This document shows, in pieces, positions 44,445 through 55,100 of a DNA stretch of 64,000 nt. Below the pieces are notes generated by a model. The model had not been told where the DNA came from and made no database searches. It saw nothing but the letters and a program-made list of their open reading frames with translations. Position 1 is the first letter of the stretch; each line of letters starts with the position of its first letter. A program made the position numbers and the translations under genes. The DNA comes from Falsiroseomonas oleicola (GTDB lineage: Bacteria > Pseudomonadota > Alphaproteobacteria > Acetobacterales > Acetobacteraceae), in NCBI RefSeq assembly GCF_019029495.1, contig NZ_JAERQM010000001.1, forward strand, positions 496,001 to 560,000, written 5' to 3'.

Positions 44445-45211
44445 GCGGGGTCGTCATCAGCGGCGCCTCCCGCGGGCTCGGCGCGGCGCTGGCCCGGCGC
44501 TACGCCGTGCCGGGCGCGCGGCTGCTGCTGACCGCGCGTTCCGCCGCGGCGCTGGAAGGCGTGGCCGAGGCCTGCCGTGCGCAGGGCGCCAGCGTCACCA
44601 CCCTGGCCTGCGACATCACGGAGGCCGCGCCGCTCGCCGCCGCCCTGGCCGTGTTCGAAGCAGCCGGGCCGGTCGATCTGGTGATCGCCAATGCCGGCAC
44701 CTCCGCCGGCACCGCACCGGATGGCACGCCGGAGGATGCGGCGGCGGCGGCACGGCAGGTGGCGGTGAACCTGATCGGCGCCATCAACCTCGTAGGTCCC
44801 CTGCTGCCGGGCATGCGGGCACGGCGCGCGGGGCGGGTCGGGCTGATCGCCTCCGTCGCCGGGCTGCGCGGCCTGCCCGATTTCCCGGGCTATTGCGCCA
44901 GCAAGGCCGGGCTGATCGGCTGGGGCGAGGGGCTGCGCGCCCAGCTCGGCCCGCTCGGCATCCGGGTGACGGTGGTGACGCCCGGCTTCTTCGACAGCGC
45001 CATGGGTGCGCGCTTCCACGGGCGGCGGATGTTCGTGCTGAGCCAGGACCAGGCGGCGGATCGCGTGTGGCGCGCGCTGGAAGCCGGCGCGCCGCGCGCC
45101 GCCTTCCCCTGGCCGCTGGCGCTCGGCCTGCGCCTGCTGGCGCTGCTGCCGCCCCGCCTGGGTGACTGGGCGGTGCGGCGCATGCGCTTCCGGGTCAGCC
45201 CGGAGGGGTAG
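44441..45211 (+). CDS. Short-chain dehydrogenase in capsule locus (RkpH-like)
   Basis: A 256-residue classical SDR beginning at GTG 44441, which overlaps the kpsC stop (GTGA); no ATG precedes the cofactor loop. VVISGASRGLGAALARRYA is the nucleotide-binding loop, NAGTS the structural motif, and catalytic residues lie in IASVAGLRG (serine) and YCASKAG (YxxxK). Residues 190-230 carry VVTPGFFDSAM and a hydrophobic C-terminus (ALGLRLLALLPPRLGDW) that may touch the membrane, as in 3-ketosphinganine reductases. In Sinorhizobium meliloti the SDR RkpH acts with a PKS (RkpA) and an oxoamine synthase (RkpG) in capsule lipid formation. The same partners are encoded in this locus, so reduction of a 3-keto-amino lipid is my inference. 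Confidence 0.85.
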   Translation: MSGVVISGASRGLGAALARRYAVPGARLLLTARSAAALEGVAEACRAQGASVTTLACDITEAAPLAAALAVFEAAGPVDLVIANAGTSAGTAPDGTPEDAAAAARQVAVNLIGAINLVGPLLPGMRARRAGRVGLIASVAGLRGLPDFPGYCASKAGLIGWGEGLRAQLGPLGIRVTVVTPGFFDSAMGARFHGRRMFVLSQDQAADRVWRALEAGAPRAAFPWPLALGLRLLALLPPRLGDWAVRRMRFRVSPEG

Positions 45212-45255
45212 CGACGCATCAGCCGGGCTTCGAATCCGGCAGGACGCGGCAAGCT

Positions 45256-46593
45256 TCAATCCGCGCCGCGCACCGGCTCCGCCACCGGCGCCATCCGCCC
45301 CTGCGCCAGCGGCAGGAAGGGGCCGACACGGTCCTCATCCAGCGTGGCGACAATGGCGCGCACCAGCTCCGCCCGCCCTTCCCGCGCGTAGAAGACGCCG
45401 CGAAGCTGGGTGGTGCCCTGAAGCGCCGCCAGGAAGTCGTCGCGCAGATGCAGGTCGGGCAGCGCCGCCTCGGCCCAGAAACGGTCGAGCGGCCCCTGAT
45501 GTGCCAGCCCGGGCACGTTCCACACCGCCTGCCCCAGCGCCTTGGCCGGCCGGCCCAGCGCCAAAGCGCGCAGCCCCACGGTGCTGTTGATGGTGATCAG
45601 GCCGCGCGCGCGCAGCAGCATCGCATCCAGCGGCCCGTGATGGGCGACATGCACCCGCCCCGTCAGCCCCGCCCGCTGCGCCATCAGCCCGATGCGCCGG
45701 CCCCAGCTTTTCAGGCAGGGGTCGAGCGGATGCACCTTCACCAGCAGCCGCGCCTCCGGCGGCGCCATCCGCGCGAAACTCTCCAGCACCTCCGCCATCG
45801 GGGTGTCGAGGTCGGGATAGGGCGAATAGGCGCGGACGGAAAAATCCGTCTCCATCTGCATGGCGAACAGCCAGAAGGGCGCGTCGCCGATGGCGGCCAG
45901 CGCCTGGGCGCCCTCCGCATGCTCCGCCCGCCGGCGCAGCAGGCGCCGGCCGATGCCGAGATAGGTCGCCACCGGATGGTGCAGCTGGTGGCTGCGGTAA
46001 TGCGGGAAGGGCCAGGGCGCGAGATTGGCCAGGTGGTAGGCCATGTCCCACATCGCCTGAAGGCGGAAATCGTCGCGGTAGCGTTCCGTCAGGTCGGCCC
46101 TCGGCAGGCTGGCGGCCAGGGCGCGGATGCTGTCGGGGTCGCGCGGGAAATGGCTGTCCCCGCCCATGCCATCCTGTTCGAGCGTCACCCAGTCGGGGCG
46201 GAAATAGCCGAAATCGGTCACCGCGACGAAGATGCCCCGGCGCTGCGCCGCGGCGATGGCGGCGCGGTGATAGGCGCGCTGCTCGCCCAGCAACAGGATG
46301 TCGGTGACGCCGTGGCGGTCGAGGTAGCCGGCGATGAACTCCGGCCAGGCTTCCGCCGTGCCGCCATACTGCACCGCCGGCGGCGCGCCGGGCGGCTGGC
46401 GCCAGAACAGCCGGTCGCCGAGCGAAAGGTTGATCCGATGCACCGCATGGCCGAGCTGCGCCAGCCCGGCCGCGACCTCCGCGAAGACCGGGCTGATCGG
46501 CCCCTGCAGGAACAGGAAGCAGCGCGGCCCGGCGCGCCTCGTCCGGCGTCGCGGTTCCGCCGTCCCGCTCAAGCATGAGTCCATTGCCGACAT
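45256..46593 (-). CDS. kpsS: KpsS-like capsule Kdo transferase
   Basis: A 445-residue protein from ATG 46593 (ATG 46584 is also possible). PF05159-type features are CFLFLQGPISPVFAEVAAGLAQLGHAVHRINL, the LLLGEQRAYHRAAIAAAQRRGI segment, VTDFGYFRPDWVTLE, WLFAMQMETDFSVRAYSPY, LLVKVHPLDP and LITINSTVGLRALALGRPA. KpsS adds the first Kdo to the phospholipid acceptor in E. coli group 2 capsules, before KpsC extends it. Here it is the last gene of the PKS operon, 71 bases after the GNAT gene, so its lipid acceptor may be the PKS-derived product (inference). It converges on the dehydrogenase gene with 44 bases between them. Confidence 0.9.
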   Translation of the reverse strand: MSAMDSCLSGTAEPRRRTRRAGPRCFLFLQGPISPVFAEVAAGLAQLGHAVHRINLSLGDRLFWRQPPGAPPAVQYGGTAEAWPEFIAGYLDRHGVTDILLLGEQRAYHRAAIAAAQRRGIFVAVTDFGYFRPDWVTLEQDGMGGDSHFPRDPDSIRALAASLPRADLTERYRDDFRLQAMWDMAYHLANLAPWPFPHYRSHQLHHPVATYLGIGRRLLRRRAEHAEGAQALAAIGDAPFWLFAMQMETDFSVRAYSPYPDLDTPMAEVLESFARMAPPEARLLVKVHPLDPCLKSWGRRIGLMAQRAGLTGRVHVAHHGPLDAMLLRARGLITINSTVGLRALALGRPAKALGQAVWNVPGLAHQGPLDRFWAEAALPDLHLRDDFLAALQGTTQLRGVFYAREGRAELVRAIVATLDEDRVGPFLPLAQGRMAPVAEPVRGAD

Positions 46594-46664
46594 ACTGTGC
46601 CCATAGCCATCATCGGTGGCGGGACTGTCAATGCCACCCGGGGCAGGGCTGGTTTCACGACATT

Positions 46665-47777
46665 TCAATCGAGGCCGCCGCGCCACAGCCGCCAGCGCCC
46701 ATCGACCGGCGCGGGCAGCCGCGCCATGGCATTCAGCATCGCCGCATTGCTGTCCAGAATCCATGAAATTTCAAGATGTTGCCACCCCCGCAGCCGGCAG
46801 TGCCCGATCGCCTCCCGCAGCAGCGCGCCCATCGCCAGGGCGGAGGCGGGGTGGCCACGAAAATCCTGCGTGATGCCGAGCATCGGCAGCCGCGCGCCGC
46901 GCACCTGCCCGGCCAGAGCAAGGCCGAGCCGCGCCCAGCCGAAGGGCAGCAGCCGCCCATTGCCGGGGATGGCTTCGGCGATGTTCGGCACCACGGAGAC
47001 CAGCCCGACCGGCTTGCGGTCCCATTCGGCGAAGATCACCTCCCCCCGCCACAGCAGCGGGCGCAGCAGCCGGCCGAGGCCCTTCACCTCCGCAGCCCCC
47101 AGCGGCACCGCGCCCCAATTGGCGCCCCAGGCGTCGTTGTAGAGCGCGGCGATGCGGCGCAGCTCGCCATCGAAGTCGCGCCGGACCAGCGGCCGCAGCC
47201 GCAGCCGCGCCATCTCCGCCGGGCGCTTCAGGGCCAGCGCGGCGAAACGCGCCGAATGGCGCTCCGCCGCCACATCCAGCGTGCAGGCCAGCATGTCCCG
47301 CACCGGGGCCAGGCCGGCGGCGTCCAGCATCCCGGGCAGCCAGTCCGGCGAGCCGGGCATGCGGAGCATCGGCGCGCGGCCGAAGAAGCCGGCCTGGGCG
47401 CCGACCTCATGGTTGATGGTGAAGGAGAGCGGGCCGGTCATCTCCGCCCTGCCCTGCTCCCGGATGAAGCCGCGCGCCGCCGCCAGCAGCGCCGCCAGCA
47501 CCGCCGGGTCCCGTTCCAGGCAGAGGAAGCCGAAGGTCGCGGGCGCGGCGGGGTCCTTCGGCACGCAGGCGGCGATGCGCCCGGCCACGGCGCCGTCCTT
47601 CCAGGCCAGGAAGCGCTGCACCGCATGGTCCGCCAGGAAGGTGAATACCGCCGGGTCGAACATCCGCGCCTCGTCCCAGCGCAGCGGCACGGACCAGCCC
47701 AGCGGGCGCAGGCGCGCCGGCAGGGCGTGGAAGGCGCGTGCCTCCGCCCCGCCGCTGACAGGCCGCGCGACGATCAC
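46665..47777 (-). CDS. GNAT-fold acyltransferase resembling bacterial ceramide synthase
   Basis: A 370-residue protein from GTG 47777, which overlaps the oxoamine synthase stop (GTGA); the frame open to 48047 is antisense-like. It belongs to the large two-lobed GNAT group with an N-terminal AFHALPARLRPLGWSVPLRWD, a FLAWKDGAVAGRIAACV strand, and MTGPLSFTINHEVGAQAGFF. The C-terminal lobe has RGEVIFAEWDRKPVGLVSVVP and the acyl-CoA loop-like ITQDFRGHPASALAMGALL. As I recall it, this architecture is shared by the Caulobacter ceramide synthase (bCerS), which N-acylates sphinganine. Placed directly after a serine-palmitoyltransferase-like enzyme, N-acylation of a long-chain amino-ketone or amino-alcohol is a strong inference. 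Acetyl transfer to a sugar remains possible. Confidence 0.8.
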   Translation of the reverse strand: MIVARPVSGGAEARAFHALPARLRPLGWSVPLRWDEARMFDPAVFTFLADHAVQRFLAWKDGAVAGRIAACVPKDPAAPATFGFLCLERDPAVLAALLAAARGFIREQGRAEMTGPLSFTINHEVGAQAGFFGRAPMLRMPGSPDWLPGMLDAAGLAPVRDMLACTLDVAAERHSARFAALALKRPAEMARLRLRPLVRRDFDGELRRIAALYNDAWGANWGAVPLGAAEVKGLGRLLRPLLWRGEVIFAEWDRKPVGLVSVVPNIAEAIPGNGRLLPFGWARLGLALAGQVRGARLPMLGITQDFRGHPASALAMGALLREAIGHCRLRGWQHLEISWILDSNAAMLNAMARLPAPVDGRWRLWRGGLD

Positions 47778-49096
47778 CCGGCGAGGTCGGCCGGCGCCAC
47801 TCCATCGGTGGCGGCCACCAGCGCCGCCACGGCGTCGCGCACATCCTGTTCGGAATGCTCGGCCGAGAGGAAGAAGCGCAGCCGCGCCAGCTTCTCCGGC
47901 ACCGCCGGGAAGACGATGGGCAGGGCGTTCACCCCGTGTTCGAGCAAGGCGACGGCAACCCGCACCGCCCGCACCGAGCTGCCCAGCACCACCGGCACGA
48001 TGCTCAACCCCTCGGAGGCGCCGGTGTCGAAGCCATGCTGCCGGCACAGGTCGCGGAACAGCCGGGCATTGGCCTGAAGCTTCGCCACCCGCCAGGGCTC
48101 CGCCAGCATCACATCCAGCGCCGCGGCGGCGGAGGCGGCGAGCGGCGGCGACAGGCCGACGGAATAGACGAAGCCCGGCACCGTATGGCGCAGCCAGTCG
48201 ATCAGGTCGGCACGGGCGGCGATATAGCCACCGGCGGCGCAGAGGGTCTTGGAGAGCGTCCCCATCCAGATATCGACCTCGGCGGGATCGACGCCGGCGG
48301 CCTCGAACACCCCCTTGCCGGTGGCGCCGACGCAGCCCAGGCCGTGTGCGTCGTCCACCATCAGCCAGGCATCGTGCTTGCGGGCGATGCGGACCAGCGC
48401 GGCCAGGTCCGGCACGTCGCCATCCATGGAATAGTGCCCCTCCACCAGCAGCAGCGCCCGCCCGGCGCTGCGGCGGACGCTGGCCATCTCCCGCTCCGCG
48501 GCGCGGACATCGTTATGCGGGAAGGAGACGCGCCGCGCGCCCGAAAGCTTGGCGCCCTCGACGCAGGAATTGTGGATGGCGGCGTCGTGCACGATCACGT
48601 CGCGCGGCCCCATCAGATGGCCGATGACGGTCACATTGGTGGCATGCCCGCTGACGAAGGCCAGCGCCGCCTCCTGCCCATACAGCGCGGCCAGGCGCTG
48701 TTCCAGCACGCCATGCACCGGCCGCTCGCCGGAGACCAGGCGGGATGCGCTGGCGGAGATGCCGTAGCGCGCCATGGCCTCCGCCGCCGCCTGGTGCAGC
48801 CGGGGGTCGCCATTCAGGCCCAGATAGTCGTAGGAGCCGAAGTTCAGCGTCTCCCGATTGCCGATCAGGCTATGCGCCCCGGCACGGCCCTCATGCACCC
48901 GGAAGAACGGGCTCTCGATGGCCAGCGCGCCCATCGCCTCCCGCATCAGGCCCCAGTCGCGCAGGCCCTGGATGGCGCCGAAGCCCCGGTGGTCGGAGGC
49001 GGCCTGCGCCTCCTGCCCCTCACGGCGCTTGGCCAGGCGTTGCACCAGCGCGAGCCGCGCGGCGTTGGAAAGCCCGAAACCTTGCCCACGACTCAT
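47774..49096 (-). CDS. Alpha-oxoamine synthase (serine palmitoyltransferase/KAPA-synthase family)
   Basis: A 440-residue PLP enzyme that condenses an acyl thioester with an amino acid and releases CO2. About 45 extra residues precede the core. Core motifs are NFGSYDYLGLNGDPRL, ISASASRLVSGERPVHGVLE, AFVSGHATNVTVIG, IVHDAAIHNSCVEGAKLSGA, FPHND, VDDAHGLGCVGATGKG (D248, H251) and the Schiff-base K283 in MGTLSKTLCAAGGY. No biotin gene is nearby. Its gene begins 36 bases after the PKS stop on the same strand. The PKS lacks a thioesterase, so this enzyme is the likely release step, as in fumonisin biosynthesis and in the rhizobial RkpA/RkpG pair. The amino-acid substrate (serine, alanine or glycine) is unknown. 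Confidence 0.9.
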   Translation of the reverse strand: MSRGQGFGLSNAARLALVQRLAKRREGQEAQAASDHRGFGAIQGLRDWGLMREAMGALAIESPFFRVHEGRAGAHSLIGNRETLNFGSYDYLGLNGDPRLHQAAAEAMARYGISASASRLVSGERPVHGVLEQRLAALYGQEAALAFVSGHATNVTVIGHLMGPRDVIVHDAAIHNSCVEGAKLSGARRVSFPHNDVRAAEREMASVRRSAGRALLLVEGHYSMDGDVPDLAALVRIARKHDAWLMVDDAHGLGCVGATGKGVFEAAGVDPAEVDIWMGTLSKTLCAAGGYIAARADLIDWLRHTVPGFVYSVGLSPPLAASAAAALDVMLAEPWRVAKLQANARLFRDLCRQHGFDTGASEGLSIVPVVLGSSVRAVRVAVALLEHGVNALPIVFPAVPEKLARLRFFLSAEHSEQDVRDAVAALVAATDGVAPADLAG

Positions 49097-49132
49097 GCTG
49101 TGGTGCGAACCCCCGAATGACCCATGCCGTCG

Positions 49133-52100
49133 CTACTCAGCGGCGCGCACCGTATCTGTGCTGGGTTCGAAGGATTCCATCAGGGTGGAGATGGTCGCCT
49201 CATCGCCCGACGGCGCCAGCGCCGCATCGGCGATCTGCCGTGCCAACCCCCCCACCGTCAACTCCTCGGTCAGCGCCGCCAGCGCCACCTGCAGGCCGAG
49301 CCGCTGTTCCAGCGCCCCGCGCAGCTCCAGCGCGCCCAGGCTGTCCAGGCCGAGGCCGGTCACGGCGGCATCGATGGCCACCGCCTCCGGCGGCAGGCGC
49401 AGGATGCGGGCGATCTCCTCCGTCACCAGCCGCAGGATCAGCGCCTCCGCCTCCGGCCGTGGCAGGCTGGGCAGGCGGGCGCGAAGGTCCTCGCCGGCGG
49501 CGGGGGCCTCGGAGCCGGCCAGCACGGCCAGCATCGGCTCCACCATGATCGGCAGGGCCAGCCGCCCCTCGCCATTGGACAACCGCACCAGCAGCGGCGC
49601 GGCATCGGCGGCGGCGAGCATGGCGGACAAGGCGGAGAGCGACTCCGCCGCCGTCATCGCCGTGACGCCCAGGCGGCGGTTCAGCTTCTCCGCCTTCTCC
49701 CGGTCATCGGCCAGCATGCCGACATCGGCGATCGGCCCCCAGGCGACGGCCAGGGCCGGGCGGCCGGCGGCGCGGCGGCGCCGGGCCAGCGCCTCCAGCG
49801 CCGCATTGGCGGCGACGTAATTGGCCTGGCCCGGATTACCGAAGGCCGTGGTGGCGGAGCTGAACAGCAGGAAAAGGCCCAGCGGATCGCCCGCCGTCAG
49901 CCGGTCCAGATTTTCGGCCGCCTGCAGTTTCGGTGACAACACCCGCTGGAAGCGCGCCGCATTCATCGCCGTGGCGGCACCGTCATCCAGCACCGCCGCG
50001 GCATGCACCACGCCCCCGATCGGCCGCGCCGCCCGGATCTTCTTCAGTGTCGCATCCAGCGCCACCGCATCCGTCGCATCGCACAGATGCAAGGCAGGGC
50101 GGGCGCCGAGGGCCGAAAGCTCCCGCAATGCGGCGGCGGCCTCGTCGCCACCGCTGCGGCCGATCAGCGCCAGGTGCTTGGCGCCCTGGCCCACCAGCCA
50201 GCGCGCGGTCGCCAGGCCGAAGCCGCGGGTGCCGCCGACCACCACGATGGTCTGGTCGGCCGGCGGCGCCCAGGCGGCGGCGGCGGCCGGGCGTTCCGCC
50301 GGCGGGCGGATCACCAGCTTGCCGATATGGGCGGAGGTCTGGAGGGTGCGGAAGGCGGCCTCCACCTCCTCCGGCCCGAACAGCGCATGCGGCAGCGGCC
50401 GCAGCGTGCCGTCCTGCAAGCGGTCCCGCACCCGGCCCAGAAGGCGGGAGGCCTGGCCCGGCCGGGCGCGCGGCAATTCGTCCACATCCACGGCGAAATA
50501 GCTGGCATTGCGCCGCAGCGGCCGGATCGGCGCGCGGCGGTTCTCGACATAGTCGCGCTTGCCGAGTTCCACGAAGCGCCCGAAGGGTTTTACGAGTCCC
50601 AGCGAGCGTTCCATCGCCTCCCCGGCAAGGGAATTCAGCACCACATCGACTCCCTCGGGCCAGGCAGCGCGCAGCGCATCGGCGAAACCGGGGTCGCGGC
50701 TGTCCAGCACCAGCTCGGCGCCGGCGGCGCGCAGGAAGGCGCGCTTGGCGGCGCTGCCGGCCGTCATGGCGATGCGCGCGCCGATCGCCTGCGCCACCTG
50801 CAGCGCCGCGAGGCCGACGGCGCCGGCGCCGCCATGGATCAGCACCGTCTCGCCGGCCTGAAGGTCGGCGCAGGTCTCCAGCGCATGCAGCGCGGTCATG
50901 AAGGCCACAGGGATGGTCGCGGCCTGCACCGGGTCCAGCCCTTCCGGCAGCGGCGCGATCGCCTCCACCCGGGTGACGACGCGGGCGGCGAGCGCCCCCG
51001 GCGCGAAGCCGAACACCCGCGTGCCGGGGCGCAGCGCGACCCCCGGCCCGGCCTGCTCGACGATGCCGGCGCATTCCATGCCCAGCGTCGGCCCGGCGAA
51101 GCCGGCTTCCAGAACCTCCTCCGGCAGCAGCCCCTGCGCCCACATCAGGTCACGAAAGTTCAGCCCGGCAGCCTCGACCCGCAGAACCACCTCCCCCGGC
51201 CCCGGGGCGCGGAGGCTGGCGGGTTCCCAGCGCAGCGTGCCGAGCCGGCCCGGCTGGCCGATGCCCAGCGCCAGCGGACCGCCCGGGGCGGGGCTGGTCA
51301 GGCCGCGTTGCAGGCGCGGCACCAGCCGCGCATCCGGGCCGAGCGTCACCTCCGGCTCCGGCGCCAGTTGCGCCAGTTCGGCGGTCAGGCGTCGCGCGGC
51401 GGCCTCCGGCGCCATGCCCGGCGCCAGGTCGATGCGCCGCGCGCGCAGCGCCGGCATTTCATTGGCCAGCACCCGGGCGAGGCCCTGCAAGGCGGCAGCG
51501 GCGGGCATATGCACGCCCTCCGCCGGCTGCTGGCCACCCTGGGTCACCAGCACGAAACCATTGGCGAGGCCGGCCGCGGCCTCCGCAATGGCGGTGACCG
51601 TGGCCAGGCGCTCCGCCAGTTCCGACGTCTCCGGCGCGGCCAGCAGCAGCAGCCGCGCGCCGCGCAGGGCGCTGGCGGGTGGCACGTCCTCCAGCGCCGC
51701 CTGTTCCACCATGCCGCCGCGCCGCGTCAGCCGCGCGGCCAAAGCGGCGGCGAGAGGGGCGGAGGCGATGTCGGCCAGGATCAGGCTGCGCGGCGGTGCC
51801 GGCTGGGCGGCGGCGGGCGGCGGCGGCGGTTCGGCCGCCAGCAGCAGCGCCGGCCAGGGCGCGCAGGCCAGTTCCTCCGCCACCGTGGCGCGGAACCCGG
51901 CCTCGGCCAGCCGGCCGAGCCAGAGCGCGGCATCCGGCAAAGCACCACCGGCCGAACCGCCCACCGTCTCCGGCCCGAGCCCAGTCCACCAGGACGGGTC
52001 CTGCCCACAGACAAAAGTCCAGACGCGGCCGGGCAGCGGTTCCACCAGCAGCAGCGCCCCACCCTCCGCCAGCGCCGGGCGCAGCGCGGTGGTCAAGGCG

Positions 52101-55100
52101 GAGCCGGCGCGGGCGCGGGCGGCGGGGGCCAGGCCGATGACGAGGTCGGCCACCAGCGGCGGCGGCGCATCGCCGAGCGGGTCCCAGACCACGCCACGAA
52201 TCTCGCTGCCGGCCGGCATGCCTTCCGGCAATTCGGGCAGCGGCACGCGGCCATCGCCGGCCGCGACATAGACCAAAGCGCGGCCGAGCGGCGCCAGGCG
52301 CGCCAGCACGCGACGGGCCAGAACGCCGCTGGCGGCGCCGACTTCCAGGATGCGCAGCGGCCGGGTCTCCGGCCAGGCGGCGGCGAGCGCGCCAACCGCG
52401 GCGGCCAGCGCCTCCGCCAGCCTTGCCATCGCCTCGCCCTGGGGCGGCGGCGGCGGCAGATCGCGCAACCGGCCACGCAGGGCCTCCGGCAGGCGTTCCG
52501 CCGCCTCCGCGATCCAGGCCAGATCGAGCGCCAGGCCAGGCTGTTCCGCCAGGACGGAGCGCCAGATCTCGGCGGCCTCCGGCAGGGCATTGTCGGGCAG
52601 CAGGCGGATGCCGCCACCGCCCTTGCCCGCCGGCTCCGCCGCCCCGTCCTCGACCAGGGCACGACGGAGGAAGGCCTCATAGGCCGAGGCCTCGGGCGCG
52701 GCCTCATGCAAGGTGGGCTCGGCGGCATAGAGGCCCTGGGCGGCGGCGGCGACATGCGCCTCCAGCAGCAGCGCGGCCTCGGTCAGATCGAGCCCGGCGG
52801 CGGCGGCGCGCGCCGCTTCCAGCGCCGGAGCCAGGGCAGGCGCGGGCGGCGCGCCTTCCGCCGCGGGGGCGAGCCCGATGCGATAGGCGGCTTCGGTGGC
52901 GGCGCTCTGCCCCGGCAGGGCGAAACGCTGGAACACCGCATCCTCGACGCGGGCGACGACATTGCCGAGCGCGTCGCGCAGCACCAGCCGCGCGGTGGCG
53001 GAACGCGCGCCGCGCCGGGTCAGCGTGACCTCCGCCGTGACGGCGGCGGCGGCCCCCGGCAGGGCGACCAGCCGCGCGAAGCGCACCGGCACCAGCCCGG
53101 TGCCGGGCGGCGGCGGCGTCTCGGCCAGCAGGGCGAACAGCCCCTGCATGGCGCCATCGAGGCGGGAGGGATGCAGCAGGAAGGCGGCATCCGGCGGCGC
53201 GGAATCGGGCAGCACCAGCCGCACCCGCACCTGGCCGGGCACGGTGGTGGGCGCCACACTGTCCACGGCCGCGAAGGCCGGGCCGTAGGTCAGACCCAGC
53301 CGGGCGGCGATGCCGCGCAGCGTCGCGCCATCCATCGCCTTCGGCGCGCCACCGGGGCCGGGCGGCAGAGCGGGCGGCGCCAGCGCGGCGAGGGTCGCGG
53401 CGCGGACCTCGCCCTCGGCATGCAGCGCCCAGGCTTCCTCGGACAGGCGACGGCGACCCTCGATGCGGAAGCCGCCCTCCGCCTCCAGCGTGCAGCGGAA
53501 TTCGCGGGCACGGCCTTCCTCCAGCGTCGCGGCGCGCAGGATGCGGAATTCCGCCACCTCCAGCGCCGGCGCCTCGGGGAAGCGGGCGCGGGCGGCGGCC
53601 AGCGCCATGTCCAGCATGCCGGAGGCCGGCAGCACCGCATCCGCGCCCAGCCGGTGATCGGCCAGCCAGGGAAACAGCTCCGTATCGATGGCGCGATGCC
53701 AGACGCCCGGCTCGCCCCGCCGGAAACCGAGCAGCGGATGGTCCAGCACCGGGTCCACCAGATGGCTGGCCTCCACCGTCTCCGGCTGCCAGACCGGCTT
53801 GCGGTCCAGCGGCGTCGGCGGCAGGCCGTGCGTGGCCGGGCCGGTGAAGGCCGGGCCCTGGCGCGGATCGGCGCCGGCGGCGAAGGCGCGGTCGGCGATG
53901 GCGGGGAAAGGGTCCGCCCCCTCCCCGTCCCGCTTGCTCAGGCTGACGAGATTCGCCGCCTCCACCGCGGCGGCGCGGGCCGTCTCCCGGATATAGGATT
54001 GCAGCACCGGGTTGGGGCCGACTTCCAGGAACAGCCGGGCGCCCTGCGCCAGCGCCGTGCGCAAGGCGGGTTCGAAACGCACCGGCTGGCGCAGGTTGCG
54101 CCACCAATAGACGGCACCGACCGCCTCCGGCGCCAGCATCTCCCCCGTCACGGTGGAGATCATCGGCACCTGGCCGGGCTGGCCGGCGAGGCCGAGCAAG
54201 TCGCCCAGCAGCCCTTCCCGCACCGGCTCCATCGCCGCGCTGTGGAAAGCATAGTCCAGGTCCAGGGCCACATAGGCGTGGCGCTTCGCCTCCGCCGCCT
54301 GGCGCAAAGTGGCGAGTGCCGCCTCCGGCCCGGCCAGGGTCACAGCGGCCGGGCCGTTGATGGCGCCGATCTCGACCATGCCCGCAAGCCCGGCCTCGGC
54401 GATCAGCGCCGTGGCCTCGGCCGGGGTGGCGCCGAGGGCTGCCATGCGCCCCTGGCCGCGGGTGCGGTGCTGCTGGCGCGAACGCGCCACCACCAGCCGC
54501 GCGGCGGCGGGCAGGTCGAGCAGCCCGGCGGCATGGGCGGCCGCCACCTCCCCCACCGAATGGCCGAGCACAAGGTCCGGGCGCAGGCCTTCGGCGGCCA
54601 GCGCATCCAGGCTCGCCACCTGGATGGCGAAGAGCAGCGGCTGGGCGATGTCGGTGCCGGCGAGCTGTTCCGCCGTGACGCCGGCTTCCAGCATCGCCAA
54701 AGGCGACCAGCCGAGCACCGGCGCCAGCGCCGCATCCGCCCGCGCCATGCCGGCGCGGAAGGGGGCGGAGGTGGCGAGGGCGATGCGGCCCATGCCGGCG
54801 AATTGCGCGCCATTGCCGCTGAAGACAAAGCACAGCCCGCCGGGCGTCGCCGCCGCCGGCCGCTGTTCCGCCCGCCGCCAGGCGGCCAGCGCGCCGGCCA
54901 GGGCCGGGCCATCGCTGCCGCGCAGGACCAGCCGATGCGCATGCAGGTCCCGGTGCCGCGCCGCGCCGCGCGCGAGCGCCGCGACCTCCGCCACTGGCGC
55001 CGCGGCCAGCCGGGTCTCCCAGCTCGCGACCAGGGCGGACAGGGCGGCGTTGGAGCGGGCGGAGAGCAGCAGTGGCGGCTGTGGCGCGCCCTTCGGCGGC

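Noticed and set aside
47774-49096. Assignment of the oxoamine synthase to biotin synthesis (BioF)
   Set aside because: No other biotin gene is near, an extra 45-residue N-terminal part is present and the gene is embedded between a PKS and a GNAT gene in a capsule operon. The family resemblance alone does not separate BioF from SPT-like enzymes.
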